Assembly: GCA_933207985.1 (NCBI GenBank)
Contig: OW240917.1
Span: forward strand, 117,386,441-117,450,440
From: Pelobates cultripes
Taxonomy: Eukaryota > Chordata > Amphibia > Anura > Pelobatidae
Direction of reading: 5' to 3'
Length of the DNA: 64,000 nt
Positions 11,982-19,769 of this stretch are shown piece by piece (the first letter of the stretch is position 1; each line of letters starts with the position of its first letter). Made by a program: the position numbers and the translations under genes. The notes under the pieces were generated by a model. It ran no database searches. It was not told where the DNA came from and worked only from the letters and a program-made list of their open reading frames with translations.

Positions 11982-14929
11982 GTACCCCCCCTCTCAGAAA
12001 CGCCCACCGGGCGGAAGGAACCGGGGCGGGACGGAAAACGAGCATGAAATGCCCGGAGGAGACGAGGTGCATGCACATTTTCATGGACCACCCAAGACCT
12101 TTCTTCAGGCCCATACCCCTTCCAGTCAACAAGATATTGCAACTTCCCCCGAGAAATACGAGAATCGAGAATGGATTTGATTTCATATTCCTCCTGACCC
12201 TCAACCTGGACAGAGAGAGGGGAGGACTCAGCGGAGGAAAATCTGTTGCAAACCAAAGGCTTCAATAAAGAAACATGAAAAGAGTTAGGGATGCGCAGGG
12301 CAGGCGGAAGGGCAAGACGATATGCAACCGGGTTAATCCGACACAGAACCTTGTAAGGGCCTATGTAACGAGGGGCAAATTTCATGGAAGGAACCTTCAA
12401 GCGGATGTTTCTGGTACTCAACCACACCCTATCACCCGGGGCAAAAACCGGAGCCACCCGTCTCCGTTTGTCAGCGTGTCGTTTGAACACCATGGAATTC
12501 TGAAGAAGAATTCGTCGAGTCTGATCCCACAACTTTCTCAGATTGGCGACATGAACATCAACCGACGGAACCCCTTGGGAAGGGGAAACCGACGGAAGAA
12601 TGGAAGGATGAAAGCCATAATTCAAGAAAAAGGGGCTAGAACGAGTAGAATCACAAACGAGATTGTTGTGTGCAAACTCTGCCCAAGGAATCAGACCAAC
12701 CCAATCGTCCTGGTGTTCAGAAACAAAACAACGCAAATATTGTTCAATCTTTTGGTTGGTGCGTTCGGCAGCTCCGTTGGACTGGGGATGATAGGCAGAG
12801 GAGAAGTTCAACTTGATGCCTAAGTGAGAACAGAAAGACTTCCAAAAGCGGGAAACAAATTGGGAACCTCTATCAGAAACAATTTCAGAGGGAATACCAT
12901 GTAGACGAAAAATCTCCCTCGCGAATATCTCAGCTAATTCGGGAGACGAGGGCAGTTTAGGCAAGGGCACGAAATGAGCCATTTTAGTAAACCTGTCAAT
13001 CACCGTGAGAATAACAGTATGTTTTTTAGAAACAGGCAAATCGACAATGAAATCCATAGCCAAACACGACCATGGTCTCTCGGGAATTTCTAAGGGATGC
13101 AAAAGTCCACAAGGGAGCGCGTGAGGTTGCTTAGTCTTCATACAGACAGCACATGCCCTGACGAAATCCCTTATATCCTTACGAAGGGAAGGCCACCAGA
13201 AATCTTTAGAAATCAGGGAACACGTTTTGCGTATGCCGGGGTGCCCAGCAATTTTACTGTCATGAAAGCAATGCAGCAGTTCCACTTGGAGCTCAGGAGG
13301 AACGAAGTATCGATCCCCAGGAACAGGTTTGGGAGCTAGATGTTGTACTTTCTTGATCTCAGCAAGCAACGGCGAGTGTATCCTGACACAAGTGTTGGCA
13401 ATAATATTACACTTAGGAACGATAGAAGACAAAGCTGCTTCAGACACCGTAGAGGGTTCATGTTGACGGGACAATGCATCTGCCTTAGAGTTCTTAGAAC
13501 CAGGTCTATAAGTGAGCACGTAATTGAAATGTGTCAGAAACAAGGACCAACGAGCTTGCCTGGCGGACAAGCGCTTGGCCTCCCCTATGTAGGACAAATT
13601 CTTGTGATCAGTCAAAATAGTAACCGGGTATAATGTCCCCTCCAACAAATGTCTCCATTCCTTTAAAGCCATAATGACCGCTAACAGTTCCCTATCACCA
13701 ATGTCATATCTACTTTCAGGCCCAGATAATTTCTTGGAAAAAAAACCACAAGGATGTAACGGTTTATCCAAACCTAGCCTTTGGGACAAGATAGCGCCTA
13801 TACCTGTCTCCGAGGCGTCAACCTCGAGTAAAAAAGGCAAAGATGTGTCATGCTGAAATTCCCTAAGAACCTCATTAATAAGGTCCTGGAATACTGCAGG
13901 TGCATTGCAAAGCCCGAAGGGCATTACCGTGTATTCATAGTGGCCATAACGGGTATTGAAAGCTGTTTTCCATTCGTCTCCCTGCTGAATTCTCACCAAG
14001 TTATAAGCTCCCCTCAAATCTAACTTGGTAAAAATCTTGGAGCCTTTCAGTCGATCAAAGAGCTCAGTAATTAAAGGAATAGGATAAGCATTTCTAACAG
14101 TTATCTTATTCAAGCCCCGATAATCAATGCAAGGCCGTAGAGTGCCGTCTTTTTTATCTACAAAAAAGAAACCGGCCCCGGCCGGAGAAGATGATCTCCT
14201 AATAAAACCTTTGTCTAGGTTTTCACGTATGTACTCCTCTAGGACTAAGTTTTCCTTAGTGGATAAAGGATATACCGTACCCCTCGGAGGCATAGTACCA
14301 GGTAGGAGTCTAATTTTACAGTCGAAAGACCTATGTGGAGGTAAAGTATCAGCCCTCTTTTTGTCAAAGACTGCCTTTAAATCCTGGTACTGTGATGGTA
14401 TCTGTAAATCTGTAGGTTGGGAAGAGTTAACCGGGGCGTCAACCCTGCAAATTGGTGAGACTTTCTGCACACATCCTTTCTGGCAACCCTGACCCCAGGA
14501 GACTATCTCACCCAGTTCCCAGTCAATGATAGGGTTATGCTTCTTAAGCCAGGGATACCCCAAGACTATAGGAACTGAAGGAGATGAGATCAGCATGAGG
14601 GATATTCTTTCCTCGTGAAGGATACCAGTGGTTAACTTAATTGGTATGGTTTCACGAAAAATCACAGGTTCAGATAATGGTCTACCATCTATGGCCTCAA
14701 CGGCCAAGGGTGTATCCCTTAGCTGAGATGGGATAGAATGGTTAGTGACAAAGGCTTGGTCAATAAAGCTTTCAGCTGCTCCGGAATCTATCAAAGCCAT
14801 AGCATTAAGTACTCCCTTTTCCCAAGCTAAAGAAACAGGTATCAGAAGCCTATGATCTTTATAATCATAAATAGAGGACAAGATAGAAACACCCAAGGCC
14901 TGTCCTCTTGAGAAACTTAGGTGCGAGCG
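11693..14929 (-). CDS. pol: Pol polyprotein with the RT active-site block deleted
   Basis: About 1,078 codons in the -1 frame relative to gag, expected as a Gag-Pol fusion. The order is aspartic protease (IDSGAAES), reverse transcriptase, RNase H (EVDASETGIG to SKADALSR), integrase, and a chromodomain (EYEIKSILDSR to WVVHENV, roughly 12090-12215). Integrase shows its HHCC zinc domain (GHPGI to CAVC) and the catalytic set AMDFIVD, SDRGSQF and GAAERTNQK. The RT keeps motif A (FTKLDLRGAYN) and motif B (MPFGLCNAPAVFQ). At about 13849-13856 it then jumps from LREF straight to HDTSLPFLLEVDAS. The YLDD catalytic motif, thumb and connection, roughly 130-140 residues judged from family length, are missing in frame. 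No stop codon interrupts the frame. Pol ends inside U3 of the 3' LTR. The enzyme should be unable to polymerise DNA, while protease and integrase look intact. Confidence 0.92.
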   Translation of the reverse strand, partial: RSHLSFSRGQALGVSILSSIYDYKDHRLLIPVSLAWEKGVLNAMALIDSGAAESFIDQAFVTNHSIPSQLRDTPLAVEAIDGRPLSEPVIFRETIPIKLTTGILHEERISLMLISSPSVPIVLGYPWLKKHNPIIDWELGEIVSWGQGCQKGCVQKVSPICRVDAPVNSSQPTDLQIPSQYQDLKAVFDKKRADTLPPHRSFDCKIRLLPGTMPPRGTVYPLSTKENLVLEEYIRENLDKGFIRRSSSPAGAGFFFVDKKDGTLRPCIDYRGLNKITVRNAYPIPLITELFDRLKGSKIFTKLDLRGAYNLVRIQQGDEWKTAFNTRYGHYEYTVMPFGLCNAPAVFQDLINEVLREFQHDTSLPFLLEVDASETGIGAILSQRLGLDKPLHPCGFFSKKLSGPESRYDIGDRELLAVIMALKEWRHLLEGTLYPVTILTDHKNLSYIGEAKRLSARQARWSLFLTHFNYVLTYRPGSKNSKADALSRQHEPSTVSEAALSSIVPKCNIIANTCVRIHSPLLAEIKKVQHLAPKPVPGDRYFVPPELQVELLHCFHDSKIAGHPGIRKTCSLISKDFWWPSLRKDIRDFVRACAVCMKTKQPHALPCGLLHPLEIPERPWSCLAMDFIVDLPVSKKHTVILTVIDRFTKMAHFVPLPKLPSSPELAEIFAREIFRLHGIPSEIVSDRGSQFVSRFWKSFCSHLGIKLNFSSAYHPQSNGAAERTNQKIEQYLRCFVSEHQDDWVGLIPWAEFAHNNLVCDSTRSSPFFLNYGFHPSILPSVSPSQGVPSVDVHVANLRKLWDQTRRILLQNSMVFKRHADKRRRVAPVFAPGDRVWLSTRNIRLKVPSMKFAPRYIGPYKVLCRINPVAYRLALPPALRIPNSFHVSLLKPLVCNRFSSAESSPLSVQVEGQEEYEIKSILDSRISRGKLQYLVDWKGYGPEERSWVVHENVHAPRLLRAFHARFPSRPGSFRPVGVSERGGTVRVPLVSTSEEVRHLDVHPPRGADSPDPCTPPGRLHAGRDSSASFYDAALSSRRHDGNHVPTRQSRQPSAEQPIRTRWGRSQQLKSQGIKKGSVE
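11983..11996 (-). promoter_or_regulatory. Candidate polypurine tract
   Basis: The minus strand reads GAGAGGGGGGTA immediately before the 3' LTR start TGTCAG. This is the position and composition expected for the plus-strand primer of reverse transcription. It lies inside the pol frame, upstream of the codons contributed by U3. Confidence 0.65.
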
Positions 14930-15840
14930 TTTCCCGGCCGGTTAGGGCAATTTAGGCGTAGGTGACCTCTAATTCCGCAATACATACAAAGACCCTCCCT
15001 TCTCCTGTACTGTCTTTCCTCCTCTGAGAGTCGAGTATGACCTATTTGCATAGGTTCTGGGAGAGCTAAAGTAGTAGAATCAGAAGTCTGAAATGAGGGA
15101 GCTAGTCTTATGGAGGATCTGCGGGTTCTATCCCGAATACTCTGCCTCTGTCTCATACGTTCATCTATTCGGGAAATAAATGAAATCAGATCCTCCAAAT
15201 TTTCAGGAAGATCTCTTGTGGCAACCTCATCTAAAATCTCATCAGATAACCCGTTCATAAATACGTCCATATAAGCCTGTTCATTCCACTTGACCTCTGC
15301 CGCCAAGGATCTGAACTCCAAGGCATAATCCACTAGGGTTCGATTATACTGTCTAAGACGTAACAGTAGTCTAGCTGCATTGGCCTTTCTTCCTGGAGGG
15401 TCAAAAGCTCTCCTAAATGCAGCGACAAAAGCATTATAATTATAAACTAACGGGTTATCATTTTCCCACAGGGGGTTAGCCCATCTAAGTGCCTTGTCAA
15501 TGAGCAAGGTAATTATAAATCCAACCTTTGCCCTGTCAGTAGGGTAGGCGTGGGGTTGTAATTCAAAATGAATACCTATCTGGTTTAAAAAACCTCGACA
15601 AGTGTCAGGAGCGCCGCCATAGCGTGACGGGGACGTAACACGGGAAGAAGTAGCCACTGTGGCTACCTCTAGGCCTGTACTTATAGGAGAGATAGATGGG
15701 GTACGCATCTCCTCTGAGTGACTACTAGGACGAGATAGCAATGCTTGCAGAGCTAGAGCCATCTGGTCCATTCTATGATCCATGGCCTCAAATCTAGAGT
15801 CAGGAGAACCGACCTGAGAGTTTGTACCTGCAGGATCCAT
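14917..15840 (-). CDS. gag: Gag polyprotein of the chromovirus, 307 aa
   Basis: The capsid/nucleocapsid protein assembles the cytoplasmic particles that package element RNA. I start it at the ATG at 15840 (MDPAGTNSQV): it is the first ATG downstream of the inferred transcript start, and the open frame upstream has no ATG. A retrotransposon gag domain spans roughly residues 80-230, with the WANPLW block and the AFDPPGR region resembling the PEG10/RTL gag family. It is followed by an Arg-rich stretch and one CCHC zinc knuckle near residues 285-298 (C-x2-C-x4-H-x4-C, CMYCGIRGHLRLNC). The frame is open throughout. The stop TAA at 14917-14919 lies 9 nt after a GGGAAAC slippery site that leads into pol. 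Confidence 0.93.
   Translation of the reverse strand: MDPAGTNSQVGSPDSRFEAMDHRMDQMALALQALLSRPSSHSEEMRTPSISPISTGLEVATVATSSRVTSPSRYGGAPDTCRGFLNQIGIHFELQPHAYPTDRAKVGFIITLLIDKALRWANPLWENDNPLVYNYNAFVAAFRRAFDPPGRKANAARLLLRLRQYNRTLVDYALEFRSLAAEVKWNEQAYMDVFMNGLSDEILDEVATRDLPENLEDLISFISRIDERMRQRQSIRDRTRRSSIRLAPSFQTSDSTTLALPEPMQIGHTRLSEEERQYRRREGLCMYCGIRGHLRLNCPNRPGNART
14929..14935 (-). promoter_or_regulatory. -1 ribosomal frameshift heptamer GGGAAAC
   Basis: The minus strand reads GGGAAAC with the gag codons phased as G GGA AAC, exactly the X XXY YYZ arrangement for -1 slippage. The pol frame is the -1 frame and opens directly downstream. The same heptamer is established in the related domesticated gene PEG10. 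I have not identified the stimulatory RNA structure downstream. Confidence 0.8.
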
Positions 15841-15842
15841 TG

Positions 15843-15852
15843 GCCCTGTCGT
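15843..15852 (-). promoter_or_regulatory. Self-priming primer-binding site
   Basis: The minus strand after the 5' LTR reads TT and then ACGACAGGGC. It has no leading TGG as a tRNA primer-binding site would. It is complementary to the inferred first bases of the element's own transcript at 16122-16131. The 2-nt gap from the LTR edge is the usual primer-binding-site spacing. Confidence 0.65.
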
Positions 15853-16121
15853 AATGTCAGGATCGTGACAGGGATCCAACACGCAGAATACAAACAGGGG
15901 ATAGGTACGTATACCGGACCTTAGAATGGCCGGACTAACGTAAGGAGAAAGCAAAAGAATAGTCAGAGACAAGCCGAGGTCGAGGGAACGAGAGATCAGG
16001 TAAGCGAGAGACAAGCCGAGTCAAAAGGACAAGAGAGGAAAGCAGGGTCAAAATACAAGCCGAGTCAGGAACCAAAAGACAATAGAGGTAATTGCACTGA
16101 GTGACCAGACTAGCTAGAACC

Positions 16122-16134
16122 ACGACAGGGCAAT
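16122..16134 (-). promoter_or_regulatory. Inferred self-primer at the transcript 5' end
   Basis: The minus strand reads ATTGCCCTGTCGT, lying about 30 nt downstream of the TATA box. Ten bases, GCCCTGTCGT (16122-16131), are perfectly complementary to ACGACAGGGC just inside the 5' LTR. Three further bases pair if one bulged C is allowed. In Tf1 of fission yeast the first 11 nt of the mRNA act as the reverse-transcription primer, and the geometry here matches that. Confidence 0.6.
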
Positions 16135-16153
16135 GAATCATTCCACAGAACCC

Positions 16154-16162
16154 TTTTTTATA
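16154..16162 (-). promoter_or_regulatory. TATA box of the 5' LTR promoter
   Basis: The minus strand reads GGTATAAAAAAGGG. It sits about 30 nt upstream of the sequence ATTGCCCTGTCGT, which would therefore lie at the 5' end of the transcript. The spacing is typical of a Pol II TATA promoter, but the start site is inferred, not observed. Confidence 0.7.
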
Positions 16163-16431
16163 CCTTGGCTCTTTAACTGTTGGCTCCGCCCCCAACGGGT
16201 CCTGATTGGTTGTTCGGCACTTGGTTGCCGTGATTGACGGGTCGGAACGTGATTGCCGTCATGACGTCGGCTACTGAGCGCCGCGTCATAAAAGGAGGCG
16301 GAGCTATCGCGGCCGGCGTGTAAACGACCGGGAGGAGTGCAAGGATCGGGTGAGTCAGCCCCCCTGGGAGGATGGACGTCTAGGTGTCTAACCTCCTCCG
16401 AGGTAGACACCAAAGGTACCCTGACATGGGG

Positions 16432-16935
16432 CCCTCAATCAGAAAAACGAGGGGGGGACCTATTGTCCTCACTCTTTGCCCCCTCCCCTGAGCGGTGGGT
16501 GGGGGCCCTAAAGTAGAATAATGGGGGACCTATTGACCTCCCCACCCGGCCCCCACCCCTGGGCGGTGAATGGGAGCCATAAATTACTTCAAAGGGGGAC
16601 CTATTGTCCTCTCCCTGCCCCCACCCCTAAGCGGCAGGTGGGGGCCCTAAATCAGAATAAGGGGGGGGAACCAGGGCTGAGGACAATAGGTCCCCCCTTA
16701 TTCTAATTTGGGGTGGCAGTGGGGGCCAGAGCTGAGGATAATAGGTCCCCCCTTATTGGTATTTAGGACCCCCACATGCTGCTCAGGGGTGGGGGCCAAG
16801 GGGGAGGACAATAGTTCCCCCCTATTCTAATTTAGGGCCCCCATCCACCACTCAGGGGTGGGGGCCAGAGGGGAGGACAATAGGTTCCCCCCACTTATTC
16901 TAATTTAGGGCCCCCATCCACCGCTCAGAGCACAG
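16432..16935. repeat. 70-bp minisatellite units, forward then inverted
   Basis: GC-rich units built around GGGGGCCCTAAATTAGAAT and GACCTATTGTCCTCCCC. About three units run in one orientation to near 16665 and about three in the opposite orientation from near 16680. They are the same family as the arrays in 40489-43682. The gypsy element interrupted the first unit. Confidence 0.8.
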
Positions 16936-17194
16936 GTGGGGGCTTAAGAGGGGGGGACACGTGGGGCTTTTTTTTTACAGTGAGCAGCCACAAGCTGCTC
17001 ACTGTTTACTAGACATACCATTACTCGCGATATAGCGAGTAGGGGCAGAATTTACTAATACTAAGTAATCTTTACTTAGTATTAGTAAATTTGACTGAAA
17101 GACCAGTTTAGGTCTTTCAGCCTTTTGGTAGAGAGCTCCCTAATACCGTGGGAATTAGGGAGTTACCTACTAAGTGACTGCAAGAGAGCATATC

Positions 17195-17420
17195 CGAAGT
17201 CCAGAAGTGCCAAAGTTCCGAAGTCCTGAACTGAACCGAAGTGCCGAAGTTCCAAAGTTCTGAAGTTCTGAAGTTGCGAAGTCCTGAATTTCGGAAGTGC
17301 CGAACCGAAGTGGTGAAGTCCCGAAGTCCCGAATTTCGGAATGCCAAATCGAACTGAAGTGTCAAAGTCCCGAAATGCCGAAGTCCTGAATTTCAGAATG
17401 CCGAACCGAACCGAATATTT
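17195..17420. repeat. CCGAA-based short tandem repeats, right arm
   Basis: Units such as CCGAAGTCCCGAAGTGCCGAA-like blocks with frequent point changes. This is the counterpart of the block at 10780-11060 at the other end of the hAT-like element. Confidence 0.7.
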
Positions 17421-17438
17421 TGCCCATGCACATCCCTA

Positions 17439-18610
17439 GAAATAAATTAAATGCATGCAAGCAAGCACACAGTCTTAGTATTGTGATACATATTGCAATG
17501 CTTAGTAGAGCAACAAAAAAAAAAAACAAGTAGTCACAGGGCATACAAAGACATATGACATACAAATGATTTACACCAACAACAGATGAACATAAAAAGG
17601 AGAAATTGACAGATGTCCTAATTAGTCACTTAGATTTTAAAAGTAACAGTGTCTTCTGCCTAAGGGGGCTCTGGCAAGGAAAGATGGCACATACTCAAAA
17701 TTAGATCTTGACTACTAGTAAGCACACTAGACATTTGCACTCAATTGAATTTACAGTGTACCAGTAAACAGTATACAATAGGTGACCTTCCCCATGTGTT
17801 TTAGACCAATACCAATGCAAATAAAAACTTTAGATTTTATTTTCTCTTTTGTGCTTGCCACAGAAATAATAATTTTTTATATGACTTTATTGCAATTTTT
17901 CTATTCCATACATATGTCACAATTCTTACTTATGACCTAATAGAGAGGACTTCGCAATTCCTACCAAACGGCTTTAGCTGCACTAGTCATATTTATACTC
18001 TTTTTGTAGGGTGTGCTTTCCCCACTATGCATTACAAAAAAACTAATTGAATCCTCATGTTGAAGACCCAAGCCATGCATGGATAGTGTCAAGCACCTAT
18101 ACTGTGATACATTCTAAATTCTATAACTTTCTATATGTGCTGCACATCCACCTGGTCTGTCAAACAGATTCTGCATATAGGATTACTGATCTTGTTGATC
18201 CAACACCAAGTTCTCTAAAATACATAATCATATAATACTTTGCTTCTTCTGTAGATGCTGCTAAAGAAACTTACATTTCTTTACAATAGTTTGGTAGGTG
18301 CATCTGCATTAAACACACCTGGTATGGCTAGGCATTGCTTTCTTTTTTAGTTTAGCAGCTATTGGTTTCTTCTCTGTATTGAAAGATGTAACCACTTGTA
18401 TATTTGCAACCCATGTCAGCATCTATATATCCTATGAGGTTTGGATTTGACGTTGCTGGTCATTGTTACTTAGTTAACATTGTTTCTTTCTATCCTGGCT
18501 TAGTAATTCTTCTAAGTCAGCAGGTGTTTATTGTATGCTTATGTGATATTTAATTCATAACACAAAAGCAGTTGTGAAAGTAAGATAGACATACATATAC
18601 CTTTTGTTTC
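17439..18610. other. Unassigned AT-rich DNA
   Basis: No coding frame or transposon end that I can support. Confidence 0.4.
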
Positions 18611-18690
18611 TTAACCCCATAAGGACACATGACATGTGTGACATGTCATGATTCCCTTTTATTCCAGAAGTTTGGTCCTTAAGGGGTTAA
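18611..18690. mobile_element. 80-bp TTAA-flanked MITE (piggyBac-like ends)
   Basis: Begins TTAACCCCATAAGGAC and ends with the near reverse complement GTCCTTAAGGGGTTAA. The middle is also palindromic (ACATGACATGTGTGACATGT). TTAA at both ends followed by CCC is the signature of piggyBac-type insertions, so I infer a non-autonomous piggyBac-like element. It shares its ends with the 2.1-kb elements at 22563 and 53550. Confidence 0.65.
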
Positions 18691-19412
18691 TGATAATTTG
18701 AGCACAATTGAGCACAAATCACAAAGGTTTTCATCAAATATTATAAATGTTTTGTTGAATGGTATTAATTAACAAGTACTTCTATTTTTGCTAGCCTTAG
18801 CCTCAATTTAATATTGTTGGGTAAGCTTTCCAAATGATTTAAGATACACTTTTAAAATGCCTTTTTAAAACATATTAAAATATAAAAAATACATCATATA
18901 TAATATATATCAACACATCAAAACATATCAAAATATTACAACATTTCCATAATTTAAATCATTCAAAAGTTAATCCAAAAAATATTAAATCGTTTGGAAA
19001 GTCAACAATATTAAATCAAGGCCTCATTTCAATAATAATTCTGGTTAAGAAATCAAGTTACCAAAAAGTATTGAAGGGCTGTAAGGTGTACAAAATGCAT
19101 CCAGAATTTCAAATAATGCTAGACATACAGAATTATCCTCTTCTCTTCTACAGTTAGGAAGAGGAAGGAATAAAGTTGTATTTTGCATATTTATAGGAAT
19201 AGATGGGGATGCAAATTTAAACACTTATATCTAATTGTATCAGAGATGATCATCATGATATTAAGAATGCTCTAAGCATCAGAAATAGAGGCAATTTGTT
19301 TCATTTAACTCTGACAAGTAAACATAGCATTGTAAAAATTTTATCATTAAATTAAAAAAAGTTCATAATAAGCATTTATGAATACTAAAAATTGGATTAT
19401 GACTTTAACATA

Positions 19413-19769
19413 CCTCCCAACTCCCAAATCCATCGAATTGGGACCTCAGTGGCAGGAGGGTAGAGGGGGTGGGCCAACAATTCAATCGTGTCTGGAAAGG
19501 GGGTGGGGTCTGCCCCTTAACTGGCAGGTCAGCCTTTGGGGGATGCACATCAGGCTTTCTGCCTATCATATTAGGTCAGTCCACTGAGAGCACTGTTTCA
19601 ATTTCCCCTGCAGCATCCTAGTGCCCTGAACATGTCTAATGATGTGCTCATGCTATGCTTGTTTGAGACAGTCCACTGGTGTCACCAAAAGTGGAAACTA
19701 AATTGAGGCGTCAGGGCAGAACTCAAAAATCATGACAATCCCACCAGAATCGGAACAGTTGGGAGGCCA
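19413..19769. mobile_element. Non-autonomous DNA repeat with TCCCAACT ends
   Basis: The left end reads CCTCCCAACTCCCAAATC and the right end GGAACAGTTGGGAGG, giving short imperfect inverted ends around a roughly 357-bp non-coding body. Similar CCTCCCAACTGTCC-type ends are familiar from interspersed repeats of vertebrates. The family is not identified. Confidence 0.5.

Larger units (their letters stand above)
11410..16426 (-). mobile_element. Ty3/gypsy chromovirus (Tf1/sushi-like), complete with two LTRs
   Basis: A 5,017-bp LTR retrotransposon on the minus strand. It is bounded by 572-bp LTRs that I find identical base by base, each starting TGTCAG and ending CTGACA. A 5-bp target duplication TGGGG flanks it (11405-11409 and 16427-16431). 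The order is 5' LTR (right), self-priming site, gag with one CCHC knuckle, GGGAAAC slippery site, then pol with protease, RT (damaged), RNase H, integrase and chromodomain, a purine tract, and the 3' LTR (left). Identical LTRs imply a very recent insertion. The chromodomain, PEG10-like gag and self-priming architecture fit the Tf1/sushi group of vertebrate chromoviruses. It was inserted inside a 70-bp minisatellite unit of the surrounding hAT-like element. Confidence 0.95.
15855..16426 (-). repeat. 5' LTR of the gypsy element
   Basis: 572 bp, identical to the 3' LTR. On the minus strand U3 comes first, a TATA box lies at 16154-16162, and the inferred R start is near 16132-16134, about 30 nt downstream. 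R plus U5 then runs about 278 nt to the LTR end. The transcribed leader contains no ATG before the gag start. Confidence 0.97.
10739..17438. mobile_element. hAT-like palindromic element split by a gypsy retrotransposon
   Basis: The outer parts form one element of about 1.68 kb once the gypsy insertion and one copy of its 5-bp TSD are removed. The left end reads TAGACACATTTAATTCG and the right end, reverse complemented, begins TAGGGATGTGCATGGGC, so the terminal inverted repeat is degenerate. Flanking octamers are GAAACAAA (10731-10738) and GAAATAAA (17439-17446), a 7/8 match consistent with an 8-bp hAT-type TSD. The body from about 11046 onward is homologous to 40681 onward in the larger element at 40489-43682. 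It contains opposing copies of the same 70-bp unit (about 16432-16665 forward, 16680-16930 reverse) and mirrored flanks (11160-11310 against 16965-17180). Confidence 0.55.

Noticed and set aside
12275..12823. Plus-strand frames antisense to pol
   Set aside because: Shadows of the real minus-strand pol frame with no domain content.
15841..16014. Upstream extension of gag into the LTR (SLAYLISRSLDLG...)
   Set aside because: It has no ATG; the first ATG of the inferred transcript is at 15840. The same open stretch occurs in the 3' LTR copy at 11410-11569.
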